The notes under the pieces are model-generated. The model saw nothing but the letters and a program-made list of their open reading frames with translations. It was not told the DNA's origin and made no database searches. DNA of 64,000 nucleotides, from the NCBI GenBank assembly GCA_026014705.1, contig JAOZHU010000015.1:62001-126000 (forward strand), in the 5' to 3' direction. The DNA is from Candidatus Bathyarchaeota archaeon. Lineage in GTDB: Archaea > Thermoproteota > Bathyarchaeia > Bathyarchaeales > Bathycorpusculaceae. Below are positions 41,458 through 49,397 of this stretch, in pieces (within the stretch, counting starts at the first letter, position 1; each line of letters begins with the position of its first letter). The position numbers and the translations under genes are program-made.

Positions 41458-41512
41458 AACTTAATACTCCGTATTTCGTTATTCGGTTTTAATTCCCTAA
41501 GCACTGTCGCTT

Positions 41513-42121
41513 TTAAACTTTTTCCAAATCAACCCAGTTGGAACTGATTCCTGAGGCAACAATGTGCGCAACACGCAAAGCTTCAGGAATATTGCTCCTC
41601 GTAGAAGTCGACCGCAAAATCCGTCGTGCATCCTCCTTAGAAACCCCGGCAACATGCGCGTATATTTGCGCTTGTCTATGCCGCGTAGCAACCTCCACAA
41701 GGTCTCCAGCGTTAAGAACCACATTCCAGCGCTCGTCGCTTTTAGGCAAATGCTTTAACGCTTCATGAATTTCAGCCAAATTCGGCTTTTCCCTAGTCAC
41801 TGCAATTACGGGAAGCCCCGTTTTCGCGTTAAGCACCTTAATATCCACAACATTGAACCCGCCGAAAGTTATTCCATTAAGCATGATAACTCGCAACTGC
41901 TTATAATGTGGAGAGCGAAGCACCATAGAAGAAATCTTTTCAGTGGCGTCGAATCCATCTACCGTGATTTTAGTGTGCATGATGCCCTCAAGCCAGTAGC
42001 CGCCTCTAAAGACAATGCCCACAACAGGCACTAAAGCTTCGGCATGCGGGGTGAACACGCCGTCATCAACTCCTAAAATGCGAATTTCAGGCTTAACTAC
42101 GTGAAAGCTCTTTTGGCTCAA
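41513..42121 (-). CDS. DUF99-family protein (endonuclease V-like fold)
   Basis: 202 residues from TTG 42121, chosen because GAGGAAG lies seven bases upstream and the family's conserved block KPEIRILGVDDG follows shortly; the frame is open to 42220. Motifs: GGYWLEGIMHTKITVDGFDAT, VIMLNGITFGGFNVVDI and KPNLAEIHEALKHL. DUF99 proteins are archaeal and structurally related to endonuclease V, with a proposed uracil or DNA-repair role. A TATA-like AATAAATTTA at about 42163-42174 fits the chosen start with a leader of about 15-20 nt. Confidence 0.85.
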   Translation of the reverse strand: MSQKSFHVVKPEIRILGVDDGVFTPHAEALVPVVGIVFRGGYWLEGIMHTKITVDGFDATEKISSMVLRSPHYKQLRVIMLNGITFGGFNVVDIKVLNAKTGLPVIAVTREKPNLAEIHEALKHLPKSDERWNVVLNAGDLVEVATRHRQAQIYAHVAGVSKEDARRILRSTSTRSNIPEALRVAHIVASGISSNWVDLEKV

Positions 42122-42474
42122 AACGCTTCCTCGGTAATCAACGTGAATATGGCAGGGAAACATAATAAATTTAACGAGCAGAGACACATGCTTAACAGCG
42201 ATTTTGCCGGAAATGTTCAACTTCTAATGGGTGAGTTGTTGTCGACAAGAAGGTAAAGCCGTAAATGCAAAGGCGGTTGGTAACATCAGAAGCAATGCGC
42301 GTACAGCGGTTTTTGCTCGGGTTACAGAATGCTCCCGTTCCTTATCTGCCCTACTTGGGTCAAGTTAAATTTTGCGCTTTTTTTTTACTTAGGGTAAAAC
42401 AGCAATAGCTCTACGAAAGCTTATTTAAACAGCCATGAAAATATTTAGGTGCAACAGCTCAGAAAGGGAAATCA
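42122..42474. other. Intergenic region with divergent promoters
   Basis: About 350 bases between the DUF99 gene (minus) and the tandem Lrp gene (plus). It holds a TATA-like element for DUF99 (42163-42174) and TTATTTAAAC (42421-42430) for the Lrp gene, with GAAAGGG shortly before its ATG. The rest shows nothing I can support. Confidence 0.4.
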
Positions 42475-43521
42475 ATGCGTAATCACGTGAAAATCGACGA
42501 AATTGACGCCAAGATTTTGAGAACACTTCTGAAAGATGCGCGCACCAGCTTCACTGAAATAGCCCAAGACTGCAAAATCTCGGTTGGTGCTGTAAGAATG
42601 CGGTACAAGCGCCTATGGAAAACAGGCATAATCAACGGCGAAATAATGCTTGTAAACCCCCACAGCTTAGGCTACAAGTACATCATAGATATCGCAATCG
42701 TGACAGCATTAGAAAACGAAAAAGCTGTCAAAGAGTTTCTGTCAGAAAAGCCTTACATCCGCCACGTAGTTGGTCCCATGGGAAAATACAATTTCTGGAC
42801 AAAAGTCGCGTTACACGACGTTAAGATGTTGGCGGAAATACTGGGAGATATAGAGTCTAACCCGCTAATAGAGCACGTGGATGCTTTGATTTGGGCTGAA
42901 GCAGTAAACATTGAGCATGTTGAGAACCTGCGGATTGAACCTTTACCAGTTAACAACACTCAAAAACTAAGTAACGCCCAAAATTCAGTTAACCTATTTG
43001 AGGCTGCACAAATCGATGAGACAGACAGAAAAATTGCTGCAGCGCTTACGCAAAATGCCCGCTTGCCCTTCAGCACAATTGCGGAACAGTTGGGAATATC
43101 CACCAAGAACGTCATCAAACGGTACCAAAAACTGAAGGAAAGAGTGCTGCCTCATGCAACAATAACTGTGGATTTGAATAAGCTGGGATACAAAGCGTTC
43201 GCCCACATGTTTTTAAGAGCAGCAAACAGAAGCAAACTGCCAGAAATCTGTGCACAGATGCTTCAGATACCGAACATGATAGTGATGATTAGGCTTCTAG
43301 GTGCTCATGACCTGTACACTTGCTTTGTTTTGGCAGATTTCGAAGACCTGTTCAAACTGAAACAGCAGATTCGCACGATACAGGGCATTGCGAGAACAGA
43401 GACTTCTTTGAGCCCGATTCATCCCGCATGGCCTTTTCACCTGTTTCCTTCGCTTCTCAAAGGTGAATTAATGGAGCCGAAATTTTGGGGTGTCAATTCA
43501 CCGCGCAATTCGCACAGCTAA
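42475..43521 (+). CDS. Tandem Lrp/AsnC-type regulator (two HTH domains)
   Basis: 348 residues with two Lrp-like units. Unit 1 (about 1-150): HTH VKIDEIDAKILRTLLKDARTSFTEIAQDC, then a RAM-like effector part. Unit 2 (about 180-348): HTH AQIDETDRKIAAALTQNARLPFSTIAEQLG, then a second effector half. A linker of about 30 Gln/Asn-rich residues joins them. Lrp regulators sense amino acids and bind DNA as dimers; this fusion would give a built-in dimer. The second effector half keeps the pattern, so both may bind ligand. The C-terminal 30 residues are extra. Confidence 0.82.
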   Translation: MRNHVKIDEIDAKILRTLLKDARTSFTEIAQDCKISVGAVRMRYKRLWKTGIINGEIMLVNPHSLGYKYIIDIAIVTALENEKAVKEFLSEKPYIRHVVGPMGKYNFWTKVALHDVKMLAEILGDIESNPLIEHVDALIWAEAVNIEHVENLRIEPLPVNNTQKLSNAQNSVNLFEAAQIDETDRKIAAALTQNARLPFSTIAEQLGISTKNVIKRYQKLKERVLPHATITVDLNKLGYKAFAHMFLRAANRSKLPEICAQMLQIPNMIVMIRLLGAHDLYTCFVLADFEDLFKLKQQIRTIQGIARTETSLSPIHPAWPFHLFPSLLKGELMEPKFWGVNSPRNSHS

Positions 43522-43645
43522 ACGGTTGTTAATTGATGCTTAAGATGAGCGCTAATCCTTAATGGATTAGAAAACTCTTGAGTGTAGAATTGAGATTTTT
43601 GTGGATGAGCTGAAGTTGGTGGGTAACCGTGTGGAACGGAGAGAG

Positions 43646-43933
43646 TTAAGCTTTTAGTGCTTTTTCCAGTTCCTTACTGAATTTTTCGTTGGTTTCACGG
43701 GCTTTTTCCGCTGCGCGCCTCAATGCGACTGCAGGTTTTGCAGCGCCTTTCATTCTCACGTAAATTATCGGGTTTGACACCAAGGGGTGTGGTACGTCGT
43801 AGCCAGCCATGTCCACGTTTTCGTCTTCTAAAAGTTTCTTTTGCAGGAGGTTACAGAGACCGTGACCTGCGCCTTCAACTTCGATTTTCAATTCATTCCC
43901 CGTTTTCTTCAAAACCTTTATTTTCACTTTCAA
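43646..43933 (-). CDS. rpo11: RNA polymerase subunit Rpo11 (RpoL)
   Basis: 95 residues from TTG 43933, or 93 from GTG 43927. The open frame extends to 43993, but AAGGAG lies a few bases before 43933 and the family starts near KVKIKVLKKTG. Features: LKIEVEGAGHGLCNLLQKKLLED and GYDVPHPLVSNPIIYVRMKG, then a C-terminal helix. Rpo11 pairs with Rpo3 to assemble archaeal RNA polymerase. It is 14 bases after csl4, so both form one unit. Confidence 0.9.
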   Translation of the reverse strand: MKVKIKVLKKTGNELKIEVEGAGHGLCNLLQKKLLEDENVDMAGYDVPHPLVSNPIIYVRMKGAAKPAVALRRAAEKARETNEKFSKELEKALKA

Positions 43934-43946
43934 TACGCTCCTTCGG

Positions 43947-44531
43947 TTATATTTCCTCGTGGCCATAGTCCACTGGAGTTTTTCGTTTTTCAATGTTTCC
44001 GCATTTAGTGCAAATCATCTCGTACCTCTTTGGTTCAAGCAGGTTTCCGCAGCGGGAGCAAAATGCGTAGACAACGCCTAGATTCTTGTCGTTTGTTGAT
44101 AGGTGGTAGATTTGGTTTTTTTCGCTTATGACTTTGGCGCGAATGATGTCGCCTGGTTTGCACACGTCGTTCATGGAGTCGACGTATCGTTCTTGGACGT
44201 CTGAAATGTGGAGTATACCTGTGAATACTCCTGAGAGTTTCTTTGAGCCTATTTTGAAGATGCGTACGAGGACGTTGTCGGATTGGGCGTTGCCGACTTG
44301 ACCTACAACTGTGCTGGTTACTTTTGGGACGACTGCGCCGTTGATTAGTGGGTATACGGAGACGCGTTTATGGAGTAGATCCATCAGGGCGTGTCCTACG
44401 ATTTTTGAGTAGATGATGCCGTCTTTCACGTAGGTTCCAGAGTCTGGGAGAAATTCTTCGATTACGCCTAGGCGTTCTCCTGGTAGTACTATGTTGCCGC
44501 TTTTTTGTTCAGACATTTTGTTTTCTTCCAT
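43947..44531 (-). CDS. csl4: Exosome RNA-binding subunit Csl4
   Basis: 194 residues. N-terminal domain (about 10-60; IVLPGERLGVIEEFLPDSGTYV), S1 domain (about 65-150; GILHISDVQERYVDSM, KPGDIIRAKVIS) and C-terminal zinc ribbon (CSRCGNLL ... CTKCGNI). Csl4 caps the archaeal exosome and recruits substrates and DnaG. An internal Met six codons in is an alternative start. Upstream (minus-strand) promoter element C lies 243 bases away; it may be its promoter or serve an RNA in between. Confidence 0.93.
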   Translation of the reverse strand: MEENKMSEQKSGNIVLPGERLGVIEEFLPDSGTYVKDGIIYSKIVGHALMDLLHKRVSVYPLINGAVVPKVTSTVVGQVGNAQSDNVLVRIFKIGSKKLSGVFTGILHISDVQERYVDSMNDVCKPGDIIRAKVISEKNQIYHLSTNDKNLGVVYAFCSRCGNLLEPKRYEMICTKCGNIEKRKTPVDYGHEEI

Positions 44532-44996
44532 GTTTTTGCTGCTAGAGTATAAGTTGGTGTCTGGTTTGGTGTATCATTTTAGTTTCTGTGCTGCTCAATA
44601 AACCTTTTGTTCAGATTAGGCAGGTTGCTTTGGGGTTTTGCAGGGGGTGACGAGGTGCAGGCTTGGTTTATTTTTCGTAAGGGGAGGCTGTCGGAAGCAT
44701 TTTTTCAGCTTTTTGTTGTTAACTGTTGCTTCGGTTGTTGTTGCAAGTTCTGCGTTCTAGTGCGTGGGAAAAACTATAGCCCCCTTTATATAAACTATAA
44801 ATAGATTTTGAATGGATTTTTGAGGGTGTTTGAGAGAACTTTGAATTCATGGTTTTGCTTTATAGCTGATTGAGAAAGGTTTTGTGATTTCTATCTAAGT
44901 GGATGTATCATCTACTGTGTCCTTCTTTTCTTTTTTCGCCTATATTCGTTCCTGCCTTGAGTTCTCAGCAAATCCAAACTGCTCAGTTCCATGCCT
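44532..44996. other. Intergenic region with element C
   Basis: About 465 bases between topA and csl4, both on the minus strand. It holds element C. The forward open frame of 65 codons at 44607-44804 has no family features and reads across element C on the wrong strand, so it is rejected. The stretch 44805-44996 is T-rich and holds nothing I can support. Confidence 0.45.
44774..44804 (-). promoter_or_regulatory. Promoter element C (same family as A and B)
   Basis: On the minus strand: CTATTTATAG, TTTATATAAA, GGGGGCTATAG, then TTTTTCCCA and a further stretch resembling that after element B. TATA, G-run, TATAG and TTTTTCCC keep the same spacing as A and B. It lies 243 bases before csl4. The long conserved downstream part with element B suggests a shared leader or small RNA. 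Confidence 0.6.
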
Positions 44997-47126
44997 TTAC
45001 TTGGTTTTCGCGGGGCATTCTGGGTTAAGGCACAAGTTCCAAGGGCGCTTTCCACGCATCCAGATGCGTACTGTTGGTAAACCGCAGCCTTTGCAAACGT
45101 TGCCTGTCGGCTTCACGGAGCCTCTCTGCGGAAGAGGAAAAGCGGTTTTACACTTGCCCTCAAAATAGTTAGTACAGCCCACGAAGCGTTTGCCCGTTTT
45201 TCTTGAATACACGATAACCAGTTTTCCGCCGTGGCATGTTGGGCACGCGCCTACGGTTTTTTCGTCCAGCTTGGCATTTTTAAGCGCTTGGGTCAACTGT
45301 GCGCCTATTACCTTCTCATTTTCCTTCAGCTTCTCTGCGGCAGGCTTTAAAATTTCAATTGCGTTCAGCAGGACGTTTTCTTTTGTTTCCTTTTTCTGCT
45401 GGATTTCACTCATTTTCTCTTCAAGCTGCCTAGTTAGCTCTGGTGACACAACGGTTGGGCAGTATTTTTTCAAAACTTCAGTAACCTTGAAGCCGAGGTC
45501 AGTCACTACGATTCTTTCTTCATAAATGTATTTCCTGTCGTACAGTGTCTGTATGATTCCTGCTCTGGTAGCCTTTGTGCCGACTCCTTCTTTCTCCATT
45601 TTTTTAAGCAGGCTGCTGGGATTGTATCTTGGCGGCGGCTGAGTAAACTTGTCCTCCAAAACCACTTGTTTAACGCTGACTTTTTGTCCCTCATCCATCG
45701 GAGGCAACGATGCGTCTTCTAAGCGAACATAAGGCTTGTAGAAACGCAACCACCCTTCAGCTAAGGTTTGTCTTCCCCTCAGATGGAACCGCTGCCCGTT
45801 GATGGCGATGATGACTTTTACGGTTTGCTGTAATGATGGCCCGCTGAAAGCCGCCATAAACCTCCTGACAACAAGGCTCCAAACGTTTCTCTCAGCGCTG
45901 TCCAGGGCTCTTTCAGGCAGATTCCCAGTCGGGTAAATAGCAGGGTGCGCTGGGTCTTCCATTTTTCCCTCGTTCGGCTTCAGCTCAGGTTTAGCCAGCA
46001 GTTCAGCGGCAAGCGCTTGGTACTCGCGCGTTTTGCCCAGTTTCTTCAGAATGGCTTCGTACCCGATTGCAGGCGGCAGTTTTTGGCTGCTGGTTCTCGG
46101 ATACGAAATCAATGCGTCTAAGTACAACCGCTGCGCGATTTTGGAAGTGCGCATCGGCGTATACTTGAAAAGCCTGTAAGCCTCGCTTTGCAGAGAACCC
46201 AAATCGAAAGGTAACGGCGGCATCTGCTGAAGCCTTTTCGTTTCTATGCTTTCTATTTCGCCGTCTTTTCCTTTGCAAGCGTTGACTACCGCTTCAGCTT
46301 CTTCCTTAATTCTGATTGGGTTCTTTTCATACTCAGCCTCAAAAACCGAGCCACCTATCACCAATGCGGCTTTTATGCTCCAGTACGGCGTGGGCACAAA
46401 ACATTTTATGCTTCTTTCCCGCGCTGCAAGAAAACTGAGCGTGGGTCCCTGCACGCGTCCAGTGCTGAGCGTGGCATATCTGCCACTGTAGTTTTTCGCT
46501 GCTGCAGTCAAGGCTCTTGAAAGGTTTATGCCGTAAAGCCAATCCACTTCATGCCTTGTCAATCCCGCCTCGATAAGCGCAAAATCCAGCTGCGGCAGAA
46601 CCTCAGAGTAGGCTTTTACAATTTCTTCTTTTGTCAGCGTGGAGTATTTCATGCGTTTTGCAGCGCGTTCTTTTTGACCACAAGCATATTTCAATATGCA
46701 GTAGCCGATTATGCTTCCTTCGATGTCGTAGTCGCAGGCGTCGATGAACACGTCTGCTTCCTTCGAGAGTTTAGTAATGGTTTCAAGCCAACTGCGGGTC
46801 CGATTTGCGCCGCGCTTCGCCGAGTACATTGGAACCCAGTGATAACTGAAAACAGGATACTGTCCTTTTTCTTTCTTTTCAGCTGCCACTGTGTACAAAT
46901 GACCCAAGGCTGGAACGACAACTATGTCGCTGTTTCTTTTTGCCACATAATATGGGACGCCTCTTTCCACCTTTCTCTCGGCTTTTCCCGCTGAGTCCAG
47001 TGCGTCGGCTATTCTGTTGGCTGCGTCAGGCTTCTCAGTTACTATTAACGTGTATTTCCCCAAAGGATGTGGTCCACGCTTGATTGAAATTTGTTTCGCC
47101 CTCAAAAAAGTTTGCGATGAAGCCAT
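44997..47126 (-). CDS. topA: DNA topoisomerase I (type IA)
   Basis: 709 residues. A Toprim domain (about 25-165; TLIVTEKPDAANRIADAL, then DACDYDIEGSIIGY with the acidic DxDxEG metal site) precedes the TopA core, with ALISYPRTSS supplying the catalytic tyrosine (about 345). LSTGRVQGPTL and VGTKATRAGIIQTL are family signatures. The C-terminus has two zinc motifs (CPTCHGGKL ... GCTNYFEGKC and CKGCGLPTV ... CLNPEC). It relaxes negative supercoils by passing single strands. The first 23 residues are an extension and the true start could be downstream. Confidence 0.95.
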   Translation of the reverse strand: MASSQTFLRAKQISIKRGPHPLGKYTLIVTEKPDAANRIADALDSAGKAERKVERGVPYYVAKRNSDIVVVPALGHLYTVAAEKKEKGQYPVFSYHWVPMYSAKRGANRTRSWLETITKLSKEADVFIDACDYDIEGSIIGYCILKYACGQKERAAKRMKYSTLTKEEIVKAYSEVLPQLDFALIEAGLTRHEVDWLYGINLSRALTAAAKNYSGRYATLSTGRVQGPTLSFLAARERSIKCFVPTPYWSIKAALVIGGSVFEAEYEKNPIRIKEEAEAVVNACKGKDGEIESIETKRLQQMPPLPFDLGSLQSEAYRLFKYTPMRTSKIAQRLYLDALISYPRTSSQKLPPAIGYEAILKKLGKTREYQALAAELLAKPELKPNEGKMEDPAHPAIYPTGNLPERALDSAERNVWSLVVRRFMAAFSGPSLQQTVKVIIAINGQRFHLRGRQTLAEGWLRFYKPYVRLEDASLPPMDEGQKVSVKQVVLEDKFTQPPPRYNPSSLLKKMEKEGVGTKATRAGIIQTLYDRKYIYEERIVVTDLGFKVTEVLKKYCPTVVSPELTRQLEEKMSEIQQKKETKENVLLNAIEILKPAAEKLKENEKVIGAQLTQALKNAKLDEKTVGACPTCHGGKLVIVYSRKTGKRFVGCTNYFEGKCKTAFPLPQRGSVKPTGNVCKGCGLPTVRIWMRGKRPWNLCLNPECPAKTK

Positions 47127-47291
47127 TCATAGACTTTCACAACCGCAAATTCTCCGCTTGATTCGCCAAAAGCTGCCATTAGCTCGAAAATACTTATTAA
47201 TTGTTCAGAGAATTGTCTTTTAACTTCCTTCTAAAGCAAGGAGCTTTTGAACTGCTGTGAGCATAAGAAATGCGCCAAGAGGTAATTAACA

Positions 47292-48296
47292 ATGTTCGAG
47301 GAACTGGGATTACTAGGTAACGCGTTGGTTCTCCTTGCAGCGCTGGTTGCGCTGTTCAGAACCAGCGACTTGGCGGTTACTCACTCCATAAACGTGGCAA
47401 GCGCTACGGGTTTAGGAAAAACAACCGTAGGCTTCATTCTCGTCGCTTTTTCCACATCTCTGCCTGAATTATTTGTCGCCATATTCGCAGTTTTAGCCCC
47501 GGAAAAAGAAAACGTCAGCGTCTCCATAGGAAACGTGCTGGGCGCAAACATCATCAACATCTGCATGATACTCGGAATATGCTTTCTCTTAGTAACCCTG
47601 AAATATTCTAACAGCGCGCAAAGCATTTCTAAAATGGCAAAGGACGAATTAGGAAGCCTCCATTTCGGACTCTTTGTGGCTTCAATTGTTCCCTTAGCGT
47701 TGCTCTACATAGGCTACGCGAGCCGATTCATAGGTGCCGTACTGTTGGCGATATTCATATTTTACATGTACAAACTTTCTAGAGCCAGAACACCTGTAGA
47801 AGAAGCACCTTCAGGGGCTGAAAAACATAAACTCCGTCGGTACATCACCCTGTCTATTGCAGGTGCTATCGGCGTTGTAGCTTGCGCCTTTTTCATAGTT
47901 GAATCCGCATCCAACATAGCCTACGGCGTCGGCATCCCGCCGATTATAATAGGCGCCACAGTGGTCGCTTTCGGAACAACCGTGCCTGAATTAGCAACAA
48001 GCATTGGCGCTGTGAAAAAAGGACACTTGGGCATGGCTCTAGGCAACATCGTTGGAAGCTGCTTCATGAACATCACGTGCATCCTCGGCATAACTTTGGT
48101 GTCCTCCTCCATCAGCATCACCACAAGTTCCTTATCGAACGTAGCGATTTTCTCGTTAATCGCGAATCTTCTCTTGTGGTATTTCCTGTCAAACGAACGA
48201 ATAGGCTGGCGAGAGGGCGCAATATTGCTCTTCTTGTACTCCGTATTCCTCGCAAGCAGCTTCGGTGGGATACAAATCGCCAGCCCTGCCTCGTAA
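47292..48296 (+). CDS. Sodium/calcium exchanger family protein (YrbG-like)
   Basis: 334 residues with about 10 TM helices in two inverted halves. Alpha-1 repeat: LGKTTVGFILVAFSTSLPELFVAIFA; alpha-2 repeat: IPPIIIGATVVAFGTTVPELATSIGA. The paired GxxxxAxxTSxPE motifs hold the ion-binding Glu. A central hydrophilic loop (about 162-180) separates the halves. It would exchange Na+ for Ca2+ or another cation across the membrane. The gene stands alone between topA (divergent) and a small zinc protein. Confidence 0.9.
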   Translation: MFEELGLLGNALVLLAALVALFRTSDLAVTHSINVASATGLGKTTVGFILVAFSTSLPELFVAIFAVLAPEKENVSVSIGNVLGANIINICMILGICFLLVTLKYSNSAQSISKMAKDELGSLHFGLFVASIVPLALLYIGYASRFIGAVLLAIFIFYMYKLSRARTPVEEAPSGAEKHKLRRYITLSIAGAIGVVACAFFIVESASNIAYGVGIPPIIIGATVVAFGTTVPELATSIGAVKKGHLGMALGNIVGSCFMNITCILGITLVSSSISITTSSLSNVAIFSLIANLLLWYFLSNERIGWREGAILLFLYSVFLASSFGGIQIASPAS

Positions 48297-48403
48297 CTGT
48301 AATAAAAACCGGAATATTCACTGCAACACCGAAATTTCCGGCTCTAGTAATCAATAAATATGCCATGACTGTTATTTTCCTCTATCTCTGGAAGTGAAAT
48401 GCA

Positions 48404-48568
48404 GTGCCTCAGCGCGTCACCTGTCACAGTTGTGGATCTCTGCTGTACGAAGGCGCGGAGCTTAAGCCTCCAGACGAAATCATCCAAAAATATGAAGGCA
48501 AATGCCCCTCATGTGGCAAAAAATTGTCTCTGCTGCCAATCGATGTCGAAGTGAAACCTACAAAGTAA
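48404..48568 (+). CDS. Small zinc-ribbon protein
   Basis: 54 residues from GTG: MPQRVTCHSCGSLLYEGAEL, a helical middle (PPDEIIQKYEG), then KCPSCGKKLSLLPIDVEV. Two CxxC pairs about 34 residues apart would bind one zinc. It lies 29 bases before the methyltransferase gene, on the same strand. Function is unknown; such small ribbons often bind RNA or protein. Coding potential is supported by the balanced Cys pairs and an intact frame. Confidence 0.72.
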   Translation: MPQRVTCHSCGSLLYEGAELKPPDEIIQKYEGKCPSCGKKLSLLPIDVEVKPTK

Positions 48569-48597
48569 GCAGTTAAAACGAAGTCTGGGAAGCTCCG

Positions 48598-49269
48598 ATG
48601 GAAGAAACTCATTGGGAAAAAGCCGCGAAAACGCGCATGGGCAAATATTTGACACGTGTAGAAACAGGCTTCATTCTAAAATCAATCACGCCTTCAAACA
48701 TGCACTTTGTCATGGATGTTGGCGCGGAAGCAGGCAGGTTTTCCCTGATAGCTAAAGACGCTGACGCTGTGACGGTAAGCATTGACATTGATTCTTACGG
48801 GTTGAAAAGACTGAAACTCAAAACCAAACAAGCCAACGTAATTCAAGCTGACGCAAGAAAAATCCCCCTGAAGGACGAAGTATTCGACGCCGTTTTCATG
48901 ATCGAAGTTTTGGATTACATTCCAGAAGTAGAAGAGGCTCTGAAGGAATGCTACCGCACCTTGAAACCAGACGCGCCTCTGTTGCTTTCTTTCGGAAACA
49001 AATCCAGTTTGAAATCAAAACTTAGAAACCTGCATGGAAAATCTTACAGACATTCCTATGCCGCAGTTATTCGCGCATTATCCACAACAGGTTTCACAGT
49101 GAAACAAAAAATGGGGTACAGTTGGCTGCCGTTTGGCAGAACCTCGGAAAATCGACTAGTGCCACTTTTAGCGACAATTGAAAAAACCTTCGCCTTACGA
49201 AGAATGCCACGGTGGAGCCCTTGGGTAATTGTGCATGCTGTGAAACCCAAGTGCTCTTATGCGAAGTAG
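48598..49269 (+). CDS. Class I SAM-dependent methyltransferase
   Basis: 223 residues. The Rossmann core has MDVGAEAGRFSLIAKDADAV (motif I), VSIDIDSYGLKRL (acidic motif II), VIQADARKIPLKDEVFDAVFMIEVLDYI and LKPDAPLLLSFGNK. The C-terminal part (about 150-223) is basic and aromatic. The class methylates small molecules, lipids or proteins. It lies upstream of aglB by about 130 bases and may act on surface sugars or lipids, but that is context only. Confidence 0.85.
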   Translation: MEETHWEKAAKTRMGKYLTRVETGFILKSITPSNMHFVMDVGAEAGRFSLIAKDADAVTVSIDIDSYGLKRLKLKTKQANVIQADARKIPLKDEVFDAVFMIEVLDYIPEVEEALKECYRTLKPDAPLLLSFGNKSSLKSKLRNLHGKSYRHSYAAVIRALSTTGFTVKQKMGYSWLPFGRTSENRLVPLLATIEKTFALRRMPRWSPWVIVHAVKPKCSYAK

Positions 49270-49397
49270 GCATCATGCGTTCTGTCGGAAAGCCATAAAT
49301 AAACGACCATTGTGATATAAACAATTATTAACCACAAGAATAAATAAAAGACTTCACTAAGCGTATAAAGAATGGTTCAATTGGAGACCGCGGAGAC

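Noticed and set aside
44607-44804. 65-codon forward frame
   Set aside because: Reads across promoter element C on the opposite strand and has no recognisable features.
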